This document shows, in pieces, positions 36,543-49,620 of a stretch of DNA of 64,000 nt. The first letter of the stretch is position 1. Every line of letters starts with the position of its first letter. This DNA comes from Polytrichum commune (lineage: Eukaryota; Streptophyta; Polytrichopsida; Polytrichales; Polytrichaceae): contig OX485803.1 of the NCBI GenBank assembly GCA_950295325.1, positions 73,547,554-73,611,553 on the forward strand, written 5' to 3'. A program made the translations under genes and the position numbers. Below the pieces are notes generated by a model. That model ran no database searches. It was not told where the DNA came from and saw nothing but the letters and a program-made list of their open reading frames with translations.

Positions 36543-37749
36543 GTTGTCGGCTAATTCCAAACCTTTGGTGCTAATTCTCGCAGCAGTCGATCGTCGCCGA
36601 AGTCACAGTTTGCAAGGCCTTGGAAAAAACTGTCTAGGCTTGAGAACTTTGTCTGGCAAAGTCTCTCTCGTATTCTGCGCAAATGGCCACTTTGCGGTGA
36701 ATTGGACAGTAATCTTCCACAAAGCCTTCGACGTGTGGCAACTATCTGTAAGTTAGCACCCGCATGTAGGGGTCAGCCTCTTTACAACGAACGAGCCTGG
36801 ATTGGAGCTTACTTACTCAAACATTTTCTTTTCGGAAACGGTTGGACCTGCTTTTGCATGATCACAAATTCTAAGAAATCGAACAGACTTTCTTACAAAA
36901 CGAAATACCTGATCGATGCTGCAGGTGACCCTCAGCGGCTGCTACACAAAAATTGCTTCTAAGGAAGTAATTCTAAACACATGGACATGTGAAACTGTGA
37001 CCTTTATTTTTCTGCAAAATGTTTCTAATTCAGACACAAAAGGTAAGGTATCAGAAAGATAAAATGAATTCCTCCTCTCAAATGCCTGCAGCTTCTTGTC
37101 AAGCACGTCGCAGCTCGAAAATTCTTTTTGTGAAAATAAGAAATTGTCATCTCCTCATTACAAGCAGCATTACAAGCGATTTAGAAACAGCTATCAAAGG
37201 AAAGGGTCGCCATCCCGGAGAAGCAGGTCCAGTCTAAATTTAGCACCTTCTTCCACACTTAAATCGTCGGATCCGTCGAGACCAAACCGCCACACTTCTC
37301 TCCCTCCCTCCCCTCCCTCCCCTCCCACTCTCCCACCCACCAGATCAGCTTCAGTTTCTTATAAAACTAATTCTGCAGCAAAGGTTTTTGCAGTACCGCA
37401 AAGTTCTGGTATTCCTAACATGCTGACTAGTGGGCAGGGACGAAGAGATCCAGTGATTCCATGGTGCGGCATACCTGGCAGAAACACTTATAGTGGGAGA
37501 TGAAGATTCGAATGCCATAGTTTCTAGCAAAGGCTGTGTCGAGATGTGGGGTGGGACTAACTTTGGAACCGGCCATGGCCATGGAGCGATGGGAGAGAAA
37601 TGAGAAGCGGCGAGCGGAGCGAGAGCCTAGAATTTGCAGACAATTGTTGCCTACTTCAAACTTACATTGTTACCTTAGTGTTTTTTTTTAAATTTCTTGG
37701 GTGGTTGTTGTTGTTGCCGTAGTTGCAGTTGCAGTCGAGCTTCGATCTG
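36543..37749. other. Upstream of GLB3; unassigned open frame
   Basis: The promoter and leader of GLB3 should lie just above 36542. A plus-strand frame at 37096-37503 encodes a basic, serine/proline-rich 135-aa peptide (RRSRSSLNLAPSS, LPPSPPSPPTLPP) with no family I recognise. C/T repeats near 37300-37335 make chance coding likely. I do not call it a gene. Confidence 0.35.
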
Positions 37750-38454
37750 GATGTGGCGGCTCGACATGGACACACAACAATTAAGTTGCAAGAAAGGAGG
37801 AGGGGCACATGGAAACATTCAAACAAAAAGATTCAGCCAGCACAAAAAGATTCCTCCGTTTTTGGCTTCCCATGCACTTTGTGCATCTGGCATTTGTCCT
37901 ACTCCTTTATCGTACATAACTTACTATCGCATTTGATCTCGTTAAGTCCCGTTTTCGGGGACCTAAAATCTCAATCGTTACTTTCTTTTAGAATAATCAC
38001 TTGTTGAATCCTGTTTTGGGGGACTGAAAACATCGATCGTTACGTCCCTTTAGAATGTCGTTTGTTATGACCTGTTTGGGGGGACTTAAAATAACAGTCG
38101 TTAGGTCCCGTTTCGGGGGACTCATAAATTCACTGGTGTATAGTGGACCACGTTGTGTGTATGTGTGGGTGTGTGTGAGCAAGAGAGCGAGAAGGAGAGA
38201 GTGAATGAATGGTATACCTCTTTGAACCTCAAGGGTGCATTATGTTATGGATGTGGCGGGCCGATTATTGTCAGTGTTTAACATTGTTTGGCTCACATGG
38301 AAACATTCAAACAAAATATCCTACCTTTTTGGCTCCCATGTATGTAGTGCATGCCCATGCTTGTTGTCTTACTGCTAATTATCATAAGTTAAGATCATAT
38401 TTGATTATCGTCACGTCCCATTATGGGGGACTCTAAATATTGGTGGCGTACAAT

Positions 38455-38502
<48 letters not shown>

Positions 38503-39960
38503 TTGAATCCCAATGATGCATTATGTTATGGATGTTGTTGTCTGATAACTATTGGTGTTAACATGGTCAACTCGCATCAAAAACATTCAAAAAAAATTGT
38601 CTATATCTATACTTGCTTGTTTGGCTCCCATGCTTATCCCACTCATTTATTATAAGTCACTTATATATCATGATGACATTATATATGTCTTGGGAGGGGG
38701 AGGATGGGGGATTCAATCCAAAATCATTTCCAACCATACCTACATACCTACAACTTTGGTTCCCACGTAACATTCATAAGCCCCTTACTTAATCTCTTTC
38801 ACAACTTTGTACCCAAAATAATGTATTTTTAGGATATAGTATTACCAATATATATTGTGCAAGATGTCAATCTAATTAGACCATCAAGTACACCACTCAA
38901 GAATGTTATGCATGCACTTTGTAAGCTTGGCATCCCCTTTTATGCATTAACTTATGGGATCTACTTTAGAATTAGGTTACAATTGTACTATCATGGTAAC
39001 GACGGTATATTGAATGTATTTATGTTTATCTTATCATTTTGATATTATAATGGATCTTTAGTGTATATGTGTGGAAGAAAATGGCTTGCACCTCTTTGAA
39101 ACCTTTGAGTGCATTATGTCAAAGATGTGGCGGCTCGATAACTCCCATTGGGGAAGAGAGTAGGGGGTAATGGGTATCTTGATAGTGTTCACATGGAAAC
39201 ATTCAAAGAAAAGTTATATCTCTCATCAAAACTTACTATTTAAGCTCCCATGCCCTTTGTGCATCCCAAGCTTTGTGCACTTCCATGCATCTCTTTATGA
39301 TAGTCAAGAATTTTCACATTGCCCTAGTAAGTTGGTAAATTGTATATTGTGACATTGTGTAGGTATGAATTGGTGTATTAAATTGATTACATGTGGAAGA
39401 GAATGGCCTAAACCACCCGCTTGGAAACCCTATATTATTACTTGTGCTATGGATGTGGTGGTATGATAACCATTGTTAGGAAAGTAAATTACGTGGTGGA
39501 GGGTGCTCCAATAGCATAACTATAGACATTGAACAAGATATTCTAGTTCCATTGGCATTGGCTTTGTGGCTACCACACACTCATGTGCCATCAGTGAGTT
39601 GTTGACTTCTATGTATAATCAAGTCTTATTGTGGTACTAGCCTTGGGACATCCATATTACTTAATTTCCAATGTAGACCATGATGGTGAATTGTATATCA
39701 TGTGGAGTGCAATAGGAGATGATGGTATGGTACCCTTGTGGCACACCTCCTTGAAACCCCTAGGGTTATGGATGTGGCGACCCGACGATGGCCATTGAGG
39801 AAGATAGAAGGGGATGGTAATTAACTTGCATGGAAATATTCAAACAAAAACATATGAATACTCCACTTAAACCTTCATTTTTGGCTCCCATGCACTATGT
39901 GCATTGCATGTTTGTCTTTTTTCATGCACCAAGGTGGGACAAAAATAGAATAAATAAATA
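37750..39960. repeat. Degenerate tandem array, about six units of 300-600 bp
   Basis: The unit landmarks are GATGTGGCGGCTCGA..., then CACATGGAAACATTCAAACA, then TTTGGCTCCCATG...TGTGCAT. They recur near 37751, 38250, 38532, 39126, 39450 and 39772 in the same orientation. Units vary in length and have drifted strongly. The first unit holds a sub-array of about 61-bp repeats (37940-38125) with GTCCCGTTT.GGGGGACT. A (GA)n tract sits at 38457-38499. No gene is seen. Confidence 0.75.
37940..38125. repeat. 61-bp minisatellite
   Basis: Three to four units begin CGTTA.GTCCC at about 37940, 37976, 38038 and 38099. Each carries a TTT.GGGG.ACT block; the first is shortened. Confidence 0.75.
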
Positions 39961-40689
39961 TAATGTATTATTCTTATTTTTTGAGAGGGGGAGGGATAAT
40001 TTGCAAGAGATGAAGTACATGCGGTTTGTTTGTTTGTTTGTTTGTTTGTTTGTTTGTTTGTTGTTGTTGTTGTTGTTGGTTGATTTCTTGAGTGTAGGAC
40101 AATTGGAAAAAAACTAAGCATAATCATTCTTTCAAAGGGACAAACAAACTACATACGATATCTTGGGTCAAAATGTATATATCATATACATATGTCCATT
40201 ATTTTTAGCCAATATTCAATGTGGATCAAGTACCAAAATGATATGTGAGTTATGATGATAAATCCTACCTTTGAGGACTAGTTGGTGCATGCCATATGAT
40301 TGGAGACCAACTATTGGAGCACTAAAAATATGTGGTAGCGATGAAGCATAATATGACATAGTTCTTGGAAACCTCATAAGATCATCAAGAATGAGATGAT
40401 TGTGGCAGTCCAACATCAAATGTTAAGGAAGGGAAAAGACATACATATATATCACCCTAACATAGTATTCTTCTGAAGCCAAATTATCATTTTGGAAGAA
40501 AGAACATTGCACTATGAACTAGTAAAGTTCTATGCCATTTTGAAATGATGTATTCACAATCCCAGAAAGTATGCGGGTGTTACAAGAAGAAGAAGAAGAA
40601 GATTGGTGGCATTTATTTTTCATGTTGACTAAAGATGTACAATGCTATGAGCGCTATTTATTTTAGTTTTAGTTTTATTTTATTTTATT
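39961..40689. other. Intergenic DNA with (GTTT)n(GTT)n tract
   Basis: The tract at 40024-40078 is a clean tetranucleotide run passing into a trinucleotide run. The rest is AT-rich with no recognised feature. Confidence 0.5.
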
Positions 40690-42382
40690 TTGCATCACAA
40701 TAGGGTTTGTTTAACCCTCGCCATACTAACACAAGTATTTTCTCTATTCTACATCCTACATCAATGTCCTTACACACTATTTGTTCACAAACCATATCTA
40801 CACGTCCCCCTCTTCCTAACCCTAATGTTGCCACAAGGAAAACCTTTTCTGAAGTCACTCCACCAAACTGCACCACCAAGCTTGCAACCAATCTCCTTGC
40901 CGCCAAGCGCCAACCCTATAATCTCAACAAAATCTCCACCACCAACCACCAACAAGAATGTAAACCGATTTGCTTCCTTTCAAACTGTAAAGAAGCTCCC
41001 AAAACTATTCAATAATACTCCTCACACTCACTACAAGGTACATTGCCCCCAATTGCTACTATACCTAACCCAAATTCAAAAAAAAATCCAAATCATCAAA
41101 GTGATCCCACATCAAACTCCAAAAAGAGGCCCACCTCTTACGACCGCAACCTACACAATCCACCACCAAGATCAACAACACCCGCCCATAGACAACAAAT
41201 AAATCCTGCATATCAAAAAACCAATCATAACGATTACATCCAAAAAAAATGCCAACTTAAACCAATCCCACAACCCCACACACCAGCCTCATCACTCCAT
41301 CACACCTTGTCAAGACACTATTCTCCACCCCACACCTGCAAACCACCTCACAAATTCACAATACAACAAGGCATCTCCCAAAATTGAAAAAACCAAACAA
41401 AAAATAGCAAATTGGTGCAAACACAACACACACACAACCTTAATCCTACCTAACACCAAAATTGTCATCCAGCTGATACGAATCAACACTGCTTCCATCC
41501 ACATACCACCATCCTTAATCACATACAAATACCAACACACCCAACAACCAAAACACCATCACCAAGCCTACCAATCACTAAGGATTACGATAGAGATGTG
41601 CACTTGCCACTCCCAACCTCACCATCACTGCAAGTACAAGGGAATCGTCCGCTCAATACAACCTCAACCACAAATAGTTGGACGACCGCCATCCCTACAT
41701 AGTACCAAAATCCTTCCCAAAGGCCCTTCCCACCCAACATCATCTCCCACTAATGAAGTCTTACAACCATTAGCAAACCAATACTTATTCATTGGGCCGC
41801 TCACAACCACGACCTTGACAACAACCTCAACATCAACCCACCTTGCAACCATCTCCAAATTGGTATCAACAACCCCCCAATAGACAATGCACCTAAAGAT
41901 TAACATTTGCAGCCACCATCACTAGAAGAGACCCCGCAACAAAAAAAATGGCCAACAGAGGCACGACCAACAAGACTTATGAGATAAAAATGCATAGCGG
42001 CCATGTGAAGAAAGCAAAGCCCCAACAACCCGAAGCAACCATCAACAACATGACGTCGAACATGCAAAAAGAGCAAGTAGGCATTGCTAGCCCAAACCCA
42101 CACCAAGATGAAGACATCGACATGCAATTGGAGGTAATCACACATGAACATGGTTGTAGCTCGCTACAACTATGCATTTCTCAAGAGTGTCTAGAGAAAA
42201 ATCAACTTTAAGCTACCAATAAGGAGAGAAAAACCATCCATTTTGCAAAAAACACCCCCATATCCTCCCTGTCGTGTAAATAGTGATCGTGTGTCACTGC
42301 AGCTCGAGTACCAACCACCACTAACAAACAACACTAAAACATAGTAAAATCACACATAAACAATACACCTCGACAAAGCTTG

Positions 42383-42645
42383 TGTGAGGTCTAGATTGCA
42401 TGATTTTGCAATAAATCTTGAGTTCTTCTTCCCCTACTTACACTCTTGGATTCTCCCTTGGTGGAGTGAGAGATAGCTTGACTAGTTGTGTGCATTTGGA
42501 GAGAAATTAGAGCTCTTATGAGTGTTCTACTCTCTTCCTTCTCACTTGGCAAGAATGCCAAGCCAAGAAGGAGGCTCCTCACTTAGGAGCCTTCCTCTCC
42601 ACATCTAGATTCATCCATCCAAATCTAGATGGATGAAACCCAACA
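42383..42645 (-). mobile_element. Possible short LTR remnant inside the LINE
   Basis: A 263-bp island without the A/C bias starts, on the minus strand, with TGTTGGGTTTCATCC and ends in CCTCACA, as LTRs do. It holds an AATAAA-type signal and an inverted GGAGCC/GGCTCC stem. I could not find a matching target duplication, so this is tentative. Confidence 0.3.
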
Positions 42646-43471
42646 GATAAGGTGCGGCCGTCGACGCCGCATACCGTGACATCCCCCACAAAAGTCTAAG
42701 AATGGGAGACACAAGTCATACCCATAGCACATAGAGGAGAAAGGCAAGAGGAGACGAAATAATGACAACCTCACACTCCAAATGCAACATGAAGGGCTCA
42801 CTACAGCAAGCATCACTACGGCTATGTGAGCAATGGCTATGGAGCTCCAACTCCCAAACACAACGCCTACATGCTATAGCAAAATCTTTGGCCGCCACCC
42901 TCCCAAGCCTTTCGATCAACCCACAACTACTCAACCGCCTACATGCCAATGCACAATGGAGGAACACTACCTCAGCTCCAAGGCCCTCTGGAGTTCCACA
43001 ACCCAGGAATAGCTCCCTCATAGGCTCACATCAATGGCTCATTCTACTTGCTTTGTGTACTATCTATGTTCACATCAATGAAAAACTCAAGCTTCATTCG
43101 TGGATTCTTATCATCTTCCCAAAATGTATTCTACCAAAAAATACAATTACCTACGTTTATACAAAATTACATCAACATATCAATAAAACACACATGTACC
43201 TAACCCCCCATCCCTAACCCAATAAAATCCTTCACAAACATATCCACCTCAGATGCATACTACACGCCCTCATACTAACAAGTCTTTTTCACACCTCACA
43301 CAAACATTCACCAAGCACAAAGATCCTTAATACCAACATCACACAATGGGAAACACAGACCATGGAAATATAATCTATCACCTCTACATGTTCACACCCA
43401 CTGGCACACCACCTAAAAGCAACTCTATATACATACGAAGTGCACCCAACATATTCATATACATCACCCCC

Positions 43472-45365
43472 TGTGAGCCCAAAAGGGTGCCCACATTTAG
43501 TCTTAGACCCTTGAAACGTTAGTTGATGCACTTTGAAGTAGCATGTTACTTCACAAAAATATAAAAAGAGTGAAGTGTTAGTCTTAGAAGTACCATGTTG
43601 TAAGAGGCTAGGATGTGAGTTGTTATTGTGTTTTTACCTTCGGAAGGATTTGAGTGAATGAGGATAGGTAAGGAGAACTTGGATTGAGTAGTTAGTGAGT
43701 AGGCTAGTACAAATGGATGGAGACAACCAAAGTGACTCAAGAGGCAAGTGCATTCGAATTGGGATGAATGGAGGATCACATGGAGCGCACAAGTGGACCA
43801 CCTCATCATGGCCACTTAATGGGGAAGGCCCAAGGAAGAATGCAAGGTGGAGGATAAGCAAATTCTCAAAGCACCAATCAAATCACGAGTTAAGCATCGT
43901 GGTTTGAATTAAGTGGTGAGCGACGATTTGGGAAAGTAAGGGGAGAAAGTTATGGCGGCGGAAAGCGAAGGAGGCTAAGTTTGGGTTGAAGCATCCCAAG
44001 TTTGGTAAAGTGTGGTAGGTAGAAAGCCAAGGCTAGTTAAATGTTCGAATTAGGATCCTTGTTGATCATTTGAGGGAGGAAGGCTTAGAAGATAGGATTG
44101 GCGCCTACTAAGTAGGAGGAAATCTCAAGGGCTTATCGTGAGCCTTGAGGGTGCTCACCCCCTCAAGCTTACTATATAATCCCTCATTCTTCCCTCACTC
44201 ATCCTCTCTTTCTTTTGTGCTCCAAGGCACCCCACGAGTTATAAGTGTGGGTGTGGGAAGCCATATTGGAGCACATGTGTGTGCTTAGTTTTTAGTTTGA
44301 GAGCCAAGGCTTGTTAGCCTTGAAGAGGGCTTGACCTCTTGGTAGAATTAGTGTTGACGTGAAGGATTTTAAAGTTAATTCATGATTCCAATTTGTGGTA
44401 CTTAAAGTTCATGTTTTGAATACACGTGGTTGCAAGTTCCATGTTTAAGAGTTGAGCACTTGATGTTGTGATGAGTGCAAAAATATACTTGTGTGGATTA
44501 GTTAGTCTTAGTGAAGTTAGGAAATTCTCTCTCCCCCTCTCCTCTCTAAGATTTTAGGATTTTAGGATTAGAGAAGAATTGTGTGATTAGAAAGGGGTTG
44601 TTAGTAGAATTAGGGAAATTAGGTAGGAAGATTAGTTAAGGGCTTGAATAATTAGTGAGGTAGTTGGGGATTACAACTACAAAGTTGTGGGTTCATGAAG
44701 GAGCTGGGTTTATGAAGGAGCTGGGTTTGTTTAGTTAGAAAGTAAAGAGCTGGGTTTATGAAGGACCTGGGTTTGTTTAGTTAGAAGCTAAGGAGCTGGG
44801 TTCATGAAGGAGCTGGGTTTATGAAGGAGCTGGGTTTGTTTAGTTAGAAAGTAAAGAGCTGGGTTTATGAAGGACTTGGGTTTGTTTAGTTAGAAGCTAA
44901 GGAGCTGGGTTCATGAAGGAGCTGGGTTTATGAAGGAGCTGGGTTTATGAAGGAGCTAGGTTTATGTAATTAGAAAGTAAAGAGATGGGTTCATGAAGGA
45001 GCTTAGTAGATAGCCTACCTAATTAGCTCATAGACAAGTAGTTAGTTACATTATGCTAGTTAGTGTTATGTGTGGCTTTCACAAGTAAATGTATTTGAGA
45101 TTGACTATAGAGAATAGTGTTTTTTTTTAACACTTGCATCCTCTCTTTAAAAATAAACCACGTGCATAACTTAATGGAGAATGTGGAGCACTCTCGCGAT
45201 GGCAAGACAAAGGAAGCAAAGACCAAAGTTAAATCCAAGACCACTTGAAGGGTGAACCTTGCACTATGGACTCATCCAAGTCCAAATCCAATACCGCGGA
45301 GGAATGTGAGCCCAAACCCACTACTCGGACTACGGACGCTTAAGGGTGGGGGGTTTGGCCTCACA
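43472..45365. mobile_element. Solo LTR, 1,894 bp, inserted in the LINE
   Basis: The element begins TGTGAGCCC and ends GGCCTCACA, so the terminal TGTGAG/CTCACA are inverted. It is flanked by CCCCC on both sides (43467-43471 and 45366-45370), a 5-bp target duplication. The host LINE's A/C-rich sequence resumes directly after. A TATATAA box at about 44173 is followed by a C/T-rich stretch, as in an LTR promoter. No gag-pol or second LTR is present, so internal recombination has left one LTR. A 109-bp higher-order minisatellite fills 44691-45005. C-rich flanks make the duplication slightly ambiguous. Confidence 0.8.
44691..45005. repeat. 109-bp higher-order minisatellite within the solo LTR
   Basis: Blocks of GAGCTGGGTTTATGAAG and TTTGTTTAGTTAGAAAGTAA alternate. 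The larger unit starting GTTCATGAAG recurs at 44691, 44800 and 44909, so the period is 109 bp, with a shortened last copy. Confidence 0.9.
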
Positions 45366-46159
45366 CCCCCACACAAGCATACAACAACAACTTAACCATT
45401 CTCATACTAAGTACAAACTTTATAGGAACCTTCCTCCACATCTTATACACACACCTTAAAAAATCCAAATGTAACTATTCATTATAAAATATGAAACTTC
45501 TCTACATTCATTCTACTTGTTGGAGATATCTCCCTAAATCCATGACCTACATATCACATCCTTAAAAAAATGCCAAAAACATTTAAACAAAATTAATCTC
45601 AATACTACCAAGAAAACTCCATGACACTAAAACTTGAATATGCCACACTATTCAACACATTCCTTCCCTTTGTACAACCTCCCATACAACACTAACCTCA
45701 ACCAAGAGCTCCCTCACTTAACCAAACATGCCCAACTCCTCCAAGCATACCATACCCCACACATCACATAGACCTTCATAGTCTCCATAAGCCCCATACA
45801 AACACAATACAACACCACCCTCCAAAATGGATTCCCTTCATGTAATCACACCATGCTAAAAATATTACATGACCTGCCACCCCCATTTGAACACCCCATT
45901 ACTATTTGCCTCGTCTCCCAATCGCTCACCACCGCCCATGCACTATAACAATTCGCACAAGAACTATATGACCACATCAAATTCAACATCTCGCACAACA
46001 CCGCCCCCTCACAAACATCACTCCAACGACTATTCCTAGCCTACCACATAGAACTCATAAAAAAATTCCTCATAATTCTACAATCAATACTCGGTTTCTT
46101 ACATAAATCACACCAAATCCCGAGCTCAACAATAACATCAATACCAAATTAATATGTAA

Positions 46160-46960
46160 ACATATACCCAGACCCCATCACATGCCTCACATGGAACTAC
46201 GGGCACAAGCCTTCAAGACATCAACTCACCATCATAAATGGTATCCCATCTTTACTTCTATTTAAACAAGAAACAAAAATGTCCACAGATAAACCCACAA
46301 GATATATAGAATAGTAATTTTCATCATATAATATTCTCTATAACAACACATTAGATGCACTTACATGCATTAGGCGCTCTAACATACAGTACGCCCCAAG
46401 AGAGAGGAAGACAAATCAGTATGATACACAAATTAATTATCTTCTCCGGTAACATCACCAAACTAACAACTCCTAGTGAACTCACCCTTTACCTACAAAT
46501 TATTCCAATGAACCTCTCACCCATAGTAATAATCCACTTATATTTGCCAACACACGAAGAATACATACATATAATCCCTGATATCCAACAAAGAATTAAA
46601 AGAACCCTAACTACCCACTCTACACACTTCCCAATCCTCGTAGGGAATTTTAACCGCTATATATATATTCCTCATAGGACACTATAACCAACACTCTCTA
46701 ACTCAACCAACCAATGAGGACAAATAATGACAAAATTGTACATCCAACCTCCAACTCACATCAATCCCCAACACATTAACATTTTCAAAACAAGGGGGAC
46801 CTATAACCACACTAGCCTCATAGACTGGTTCTATACCCCCAACACCCACTCAATGTACCAAGTATGCCATACCAACATGCAATTACACCTCAATTCGGAC
46901 CACTTCCCAGTAACCCTCCATCTCCAACCCCAATTTGTAGTTTGTAGACCTCCTGCATCA
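46160..46960 (+). pseudogene. AP-endonuclease domain of the LINE
   Basis: Motif order fits the exonuclease-endonuclease-phosphatase family: CLTWN near 46185, KQETKM near 46265, HLYLPTHEEY near 46540, VGNFNR near 46639 (GDFN with D lost), SLIDWFY near 46817 and NSDHFPV near 46891. These cover the Mg-binding and catalytic blocks that nick target DNA in LINE insertion. Stops between the blocks and the D to N change mean it is dead. Confidence 0.72.
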
Positions 46961-47639
46961 CCAACCAACACAATCCCCCAATTCATATACCCCATACCAA
47001 AAACCAATATCCAAGCTTTCCTTACTAAATTTAATGAATTAAAATCATTTACATCCAACAACTTACCAAACTACTACAAGAAGCCATTCCCCTCACCCCC
47101 AAAAATTGGACGTATTAATAAAAAGATTACAAACCATTATAAGCTTAATAAGCGAATGTGCCAAACAAACATGTGCCGCACCTCCACCCCTCTCCCTCAC
47201 CCCACAAACAAGACATCAAGGGGGTACCTTGCCCCGTAAACTACAATTTGTTTTTTTTTAAATAACTCAACACCTATCACCTCATTAAAAAGGCCATCAA
47301 AGCCATTACATTCCTAGTACCCCCTGAATGGCACCTTAAACCATAAATTCAAGAAATAAAAAACTCCCACAACATAAACCCACCACTCACCACTTTTGAC
47401 CCACTAGAAATACAAAATTGGTTGCACAATATAGCTAATATAGCAAGAAGTGCCAAGGCAAAAGCCCAAAAAATAAATAGTGCACAAACCTCCCAAAATT
47501 GCAAAAGAGCAATAAAAGAAATGTATAAAACTCTACTAAATTAAAAACTAAAAACGATTCACAAAAATTCCAATCATCAAAGTTTCACACCACTCGATTG
47601 TCTCATACATAAAAATGAAAACTTAGCCACACATCCAAA

Positions 47640-48800
47640 TGCCATTGCAAATGTCATCTACTCCACAAAAAAAAAATTCAAAAAACAAGCCCTCTTATGC
47701 TCAAACCCAACAAACCACCCGTCAAGATGCATATGTGCCATCCACCAATACTCATGGCAAACAAACGACAATTTCATACTAGAAAAAAGAACCTCCTCCC
47801 CACTCCCTCCACTAGTTGTAGCAATCACTATAATTATATATGATACATGCCTCCAAAATCTATCCAAAGGCAAATCCCTTGGACGAGATAATATCACCAA
47901 TAATATTCTCAAAAAAACCCTACCATGTAACTTCCACAGCAGGATGTACCTATTATTCCTACAATTTTACTGCAAAAAACAATACCTATATAGCCTTGCC
48001 ATACTCCTTCATATAAAGGACAACCCCACAATTGTCACAAAATGCATACCCATAGCCCTCACCTGCACTATTTACAAACTTACTTCCATCCTCACCACAT
48101 TTGATGAACAACATAAAATCCTTTATCACAACCAAGAATGCTTCAAACCCATGAGAAACATGGCTAGACAAATTCAAACAATCATCGCAACCTTAAAAGA
48201 CGCCAAATTCACAAACAATGATATCTACCTAGCATTACACAAGCTTTAAAAATGCATTTGGCTCCATAGACCACCCTAGATTACTAGCCATAATGGCAGA
48301 CCTTGGATACCCATCAGATTGCATTGAACTAATCGACAATTTCAAACATAATCAACCACCTCCTTCTGAGGTGCACATTTTACAACAACAACAACCATTC
48401 AATTTAGCTGTGGAACCATCCAAGGAGACACCTTGAGCCCATACTTATTCATCATCTCCTTAGAACCCTACTTGGAAGGTTAGAGAAAATTCAACTGAGT
48501 TATCACTTTAGCACCTTACCAAATAATACCACAACCACAACCTATGCCGACGACCTAGCCATCTTCACCGACAACATAAAACACATACAACCCCAACTCA
48601 ACAAACTAAGACAATACTCCGATTGGGCACACATGGAACTAGGCATAAACAAATGCATAGTCACAAGATGCCCCAACAAATCAGTACTACAACCCCTTGC
48701 ATTTACCACATACCTAAATGCCCAAAACATTAACTATAAACAACAACAACTCCCATCCTCTCACAAAGTGAACCATACACATACCTAGAAATATGACTAG
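47640..48800 (+). pseudogene. Reverse transcriptase domain of the LINE
   Basis: Blocks can be followed in changing frames: LSKGKSLGRDNITNNIL near 47855, PIALTCTIYKLTSIL near 48053, a block ending IQTIIATLKDAKF near 48210, SFKNAFGSIDH near 48244-48275, then LSPYLFIISLEP near 48432 and TYADDLAIFTD near 48541-48570. YADD is the catalytic core of the palm. Several stops interrupt the domain. Confidence 0.82.
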
Positions 48801-49620
48801 TCCCATCCCTAAAATGGGCCATACAAAAAGAAATCACTATTAGTATAAAATAAAAACATACCCTTATTACTATCACATGCATCACTACAACAAAAGATAA
48901 AGATCCTCAACATAGTCATTCGTCCGAACATCGTATATGCCTTCTATGTCGCTTTATTTTTTGTCCCAAACATCAAGGAACTAGATTGGCTCTTCATCAT
49001 ACTCACAAAATCCACATGTAACATCCCTAAAGACTCCCCTAACATCCTTGCCCAACTACCCTGCAAAACATTCAATATTGGAGCATTCTCCCTACTCCCA
49101 AGATATGCCACTACACTTAGCAAACAACTCACACAAACACTCAATGACCCATGCCCATTATGCCAAATATACCAAGGAATAGTGAAATTTATAGCCAAGA
49201 AATATGGTGAAGTTGAACACCTCCCACAATTAAATTACCAAACATGCTCTAGATCACCAACCACTAGATCCCTATACATACCCAAAAAAAACACTTCAAC
49301 ATCCATCTAGACTCCATAGACACCACCTTTTCTCTCAACAACTCGCCACTATCGCAGGAATGACACAAAAGCCCATCTTACCCTGCTTTCACCCCACAAC
49401 AAAGATCCAACAAGGAGAAATCCCTTAAAAGAACTCCAAAATAAATACCATACCAAATCTAGAATATTGAAAAGTTCACTTTTACAAGCAACTATTTTCT
49501 TCCTACCAAACACATATGACACACCACCCCCCACACAACACACCACCATCACCAACCCCATCACCTCACACAACCCCAAACTCCACCCCACATCCAAGAC
49601 ATAACACAACCAGGCAACTA

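Larger units (their letters stand above)
40690..49620 (+). mobile_element. Long LINE copy with AP endonuclease and reverse transcriptase (decayed)
   Basis: The whole stretch, apart from insertions, has a strong A/C bias on the plus strand and reads as broken polyprotein. Frames at 40690-42210 look like an ORF1-type region (KTFSEVTPPN) but carry no domain I can name. From about 46160 an AP-endonuclease domain can be followed, and from 47600 to 48800 a reverse transcriptase. After the YADD block the sequence decays and ends near 49620. RNase H and RLE-like parts were not found in this copy. Many stops and frameshifts make it non-functional. Boundaries are taken from the change in base composition. 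Confidence 0.7.

Noticed and set aside
42383..42645. Second confident solo LTR in the LINE
   Set aside because: Ends are plausible, but no matching 5-bp flanks were found, so it is listed only as a low-confidence feature.
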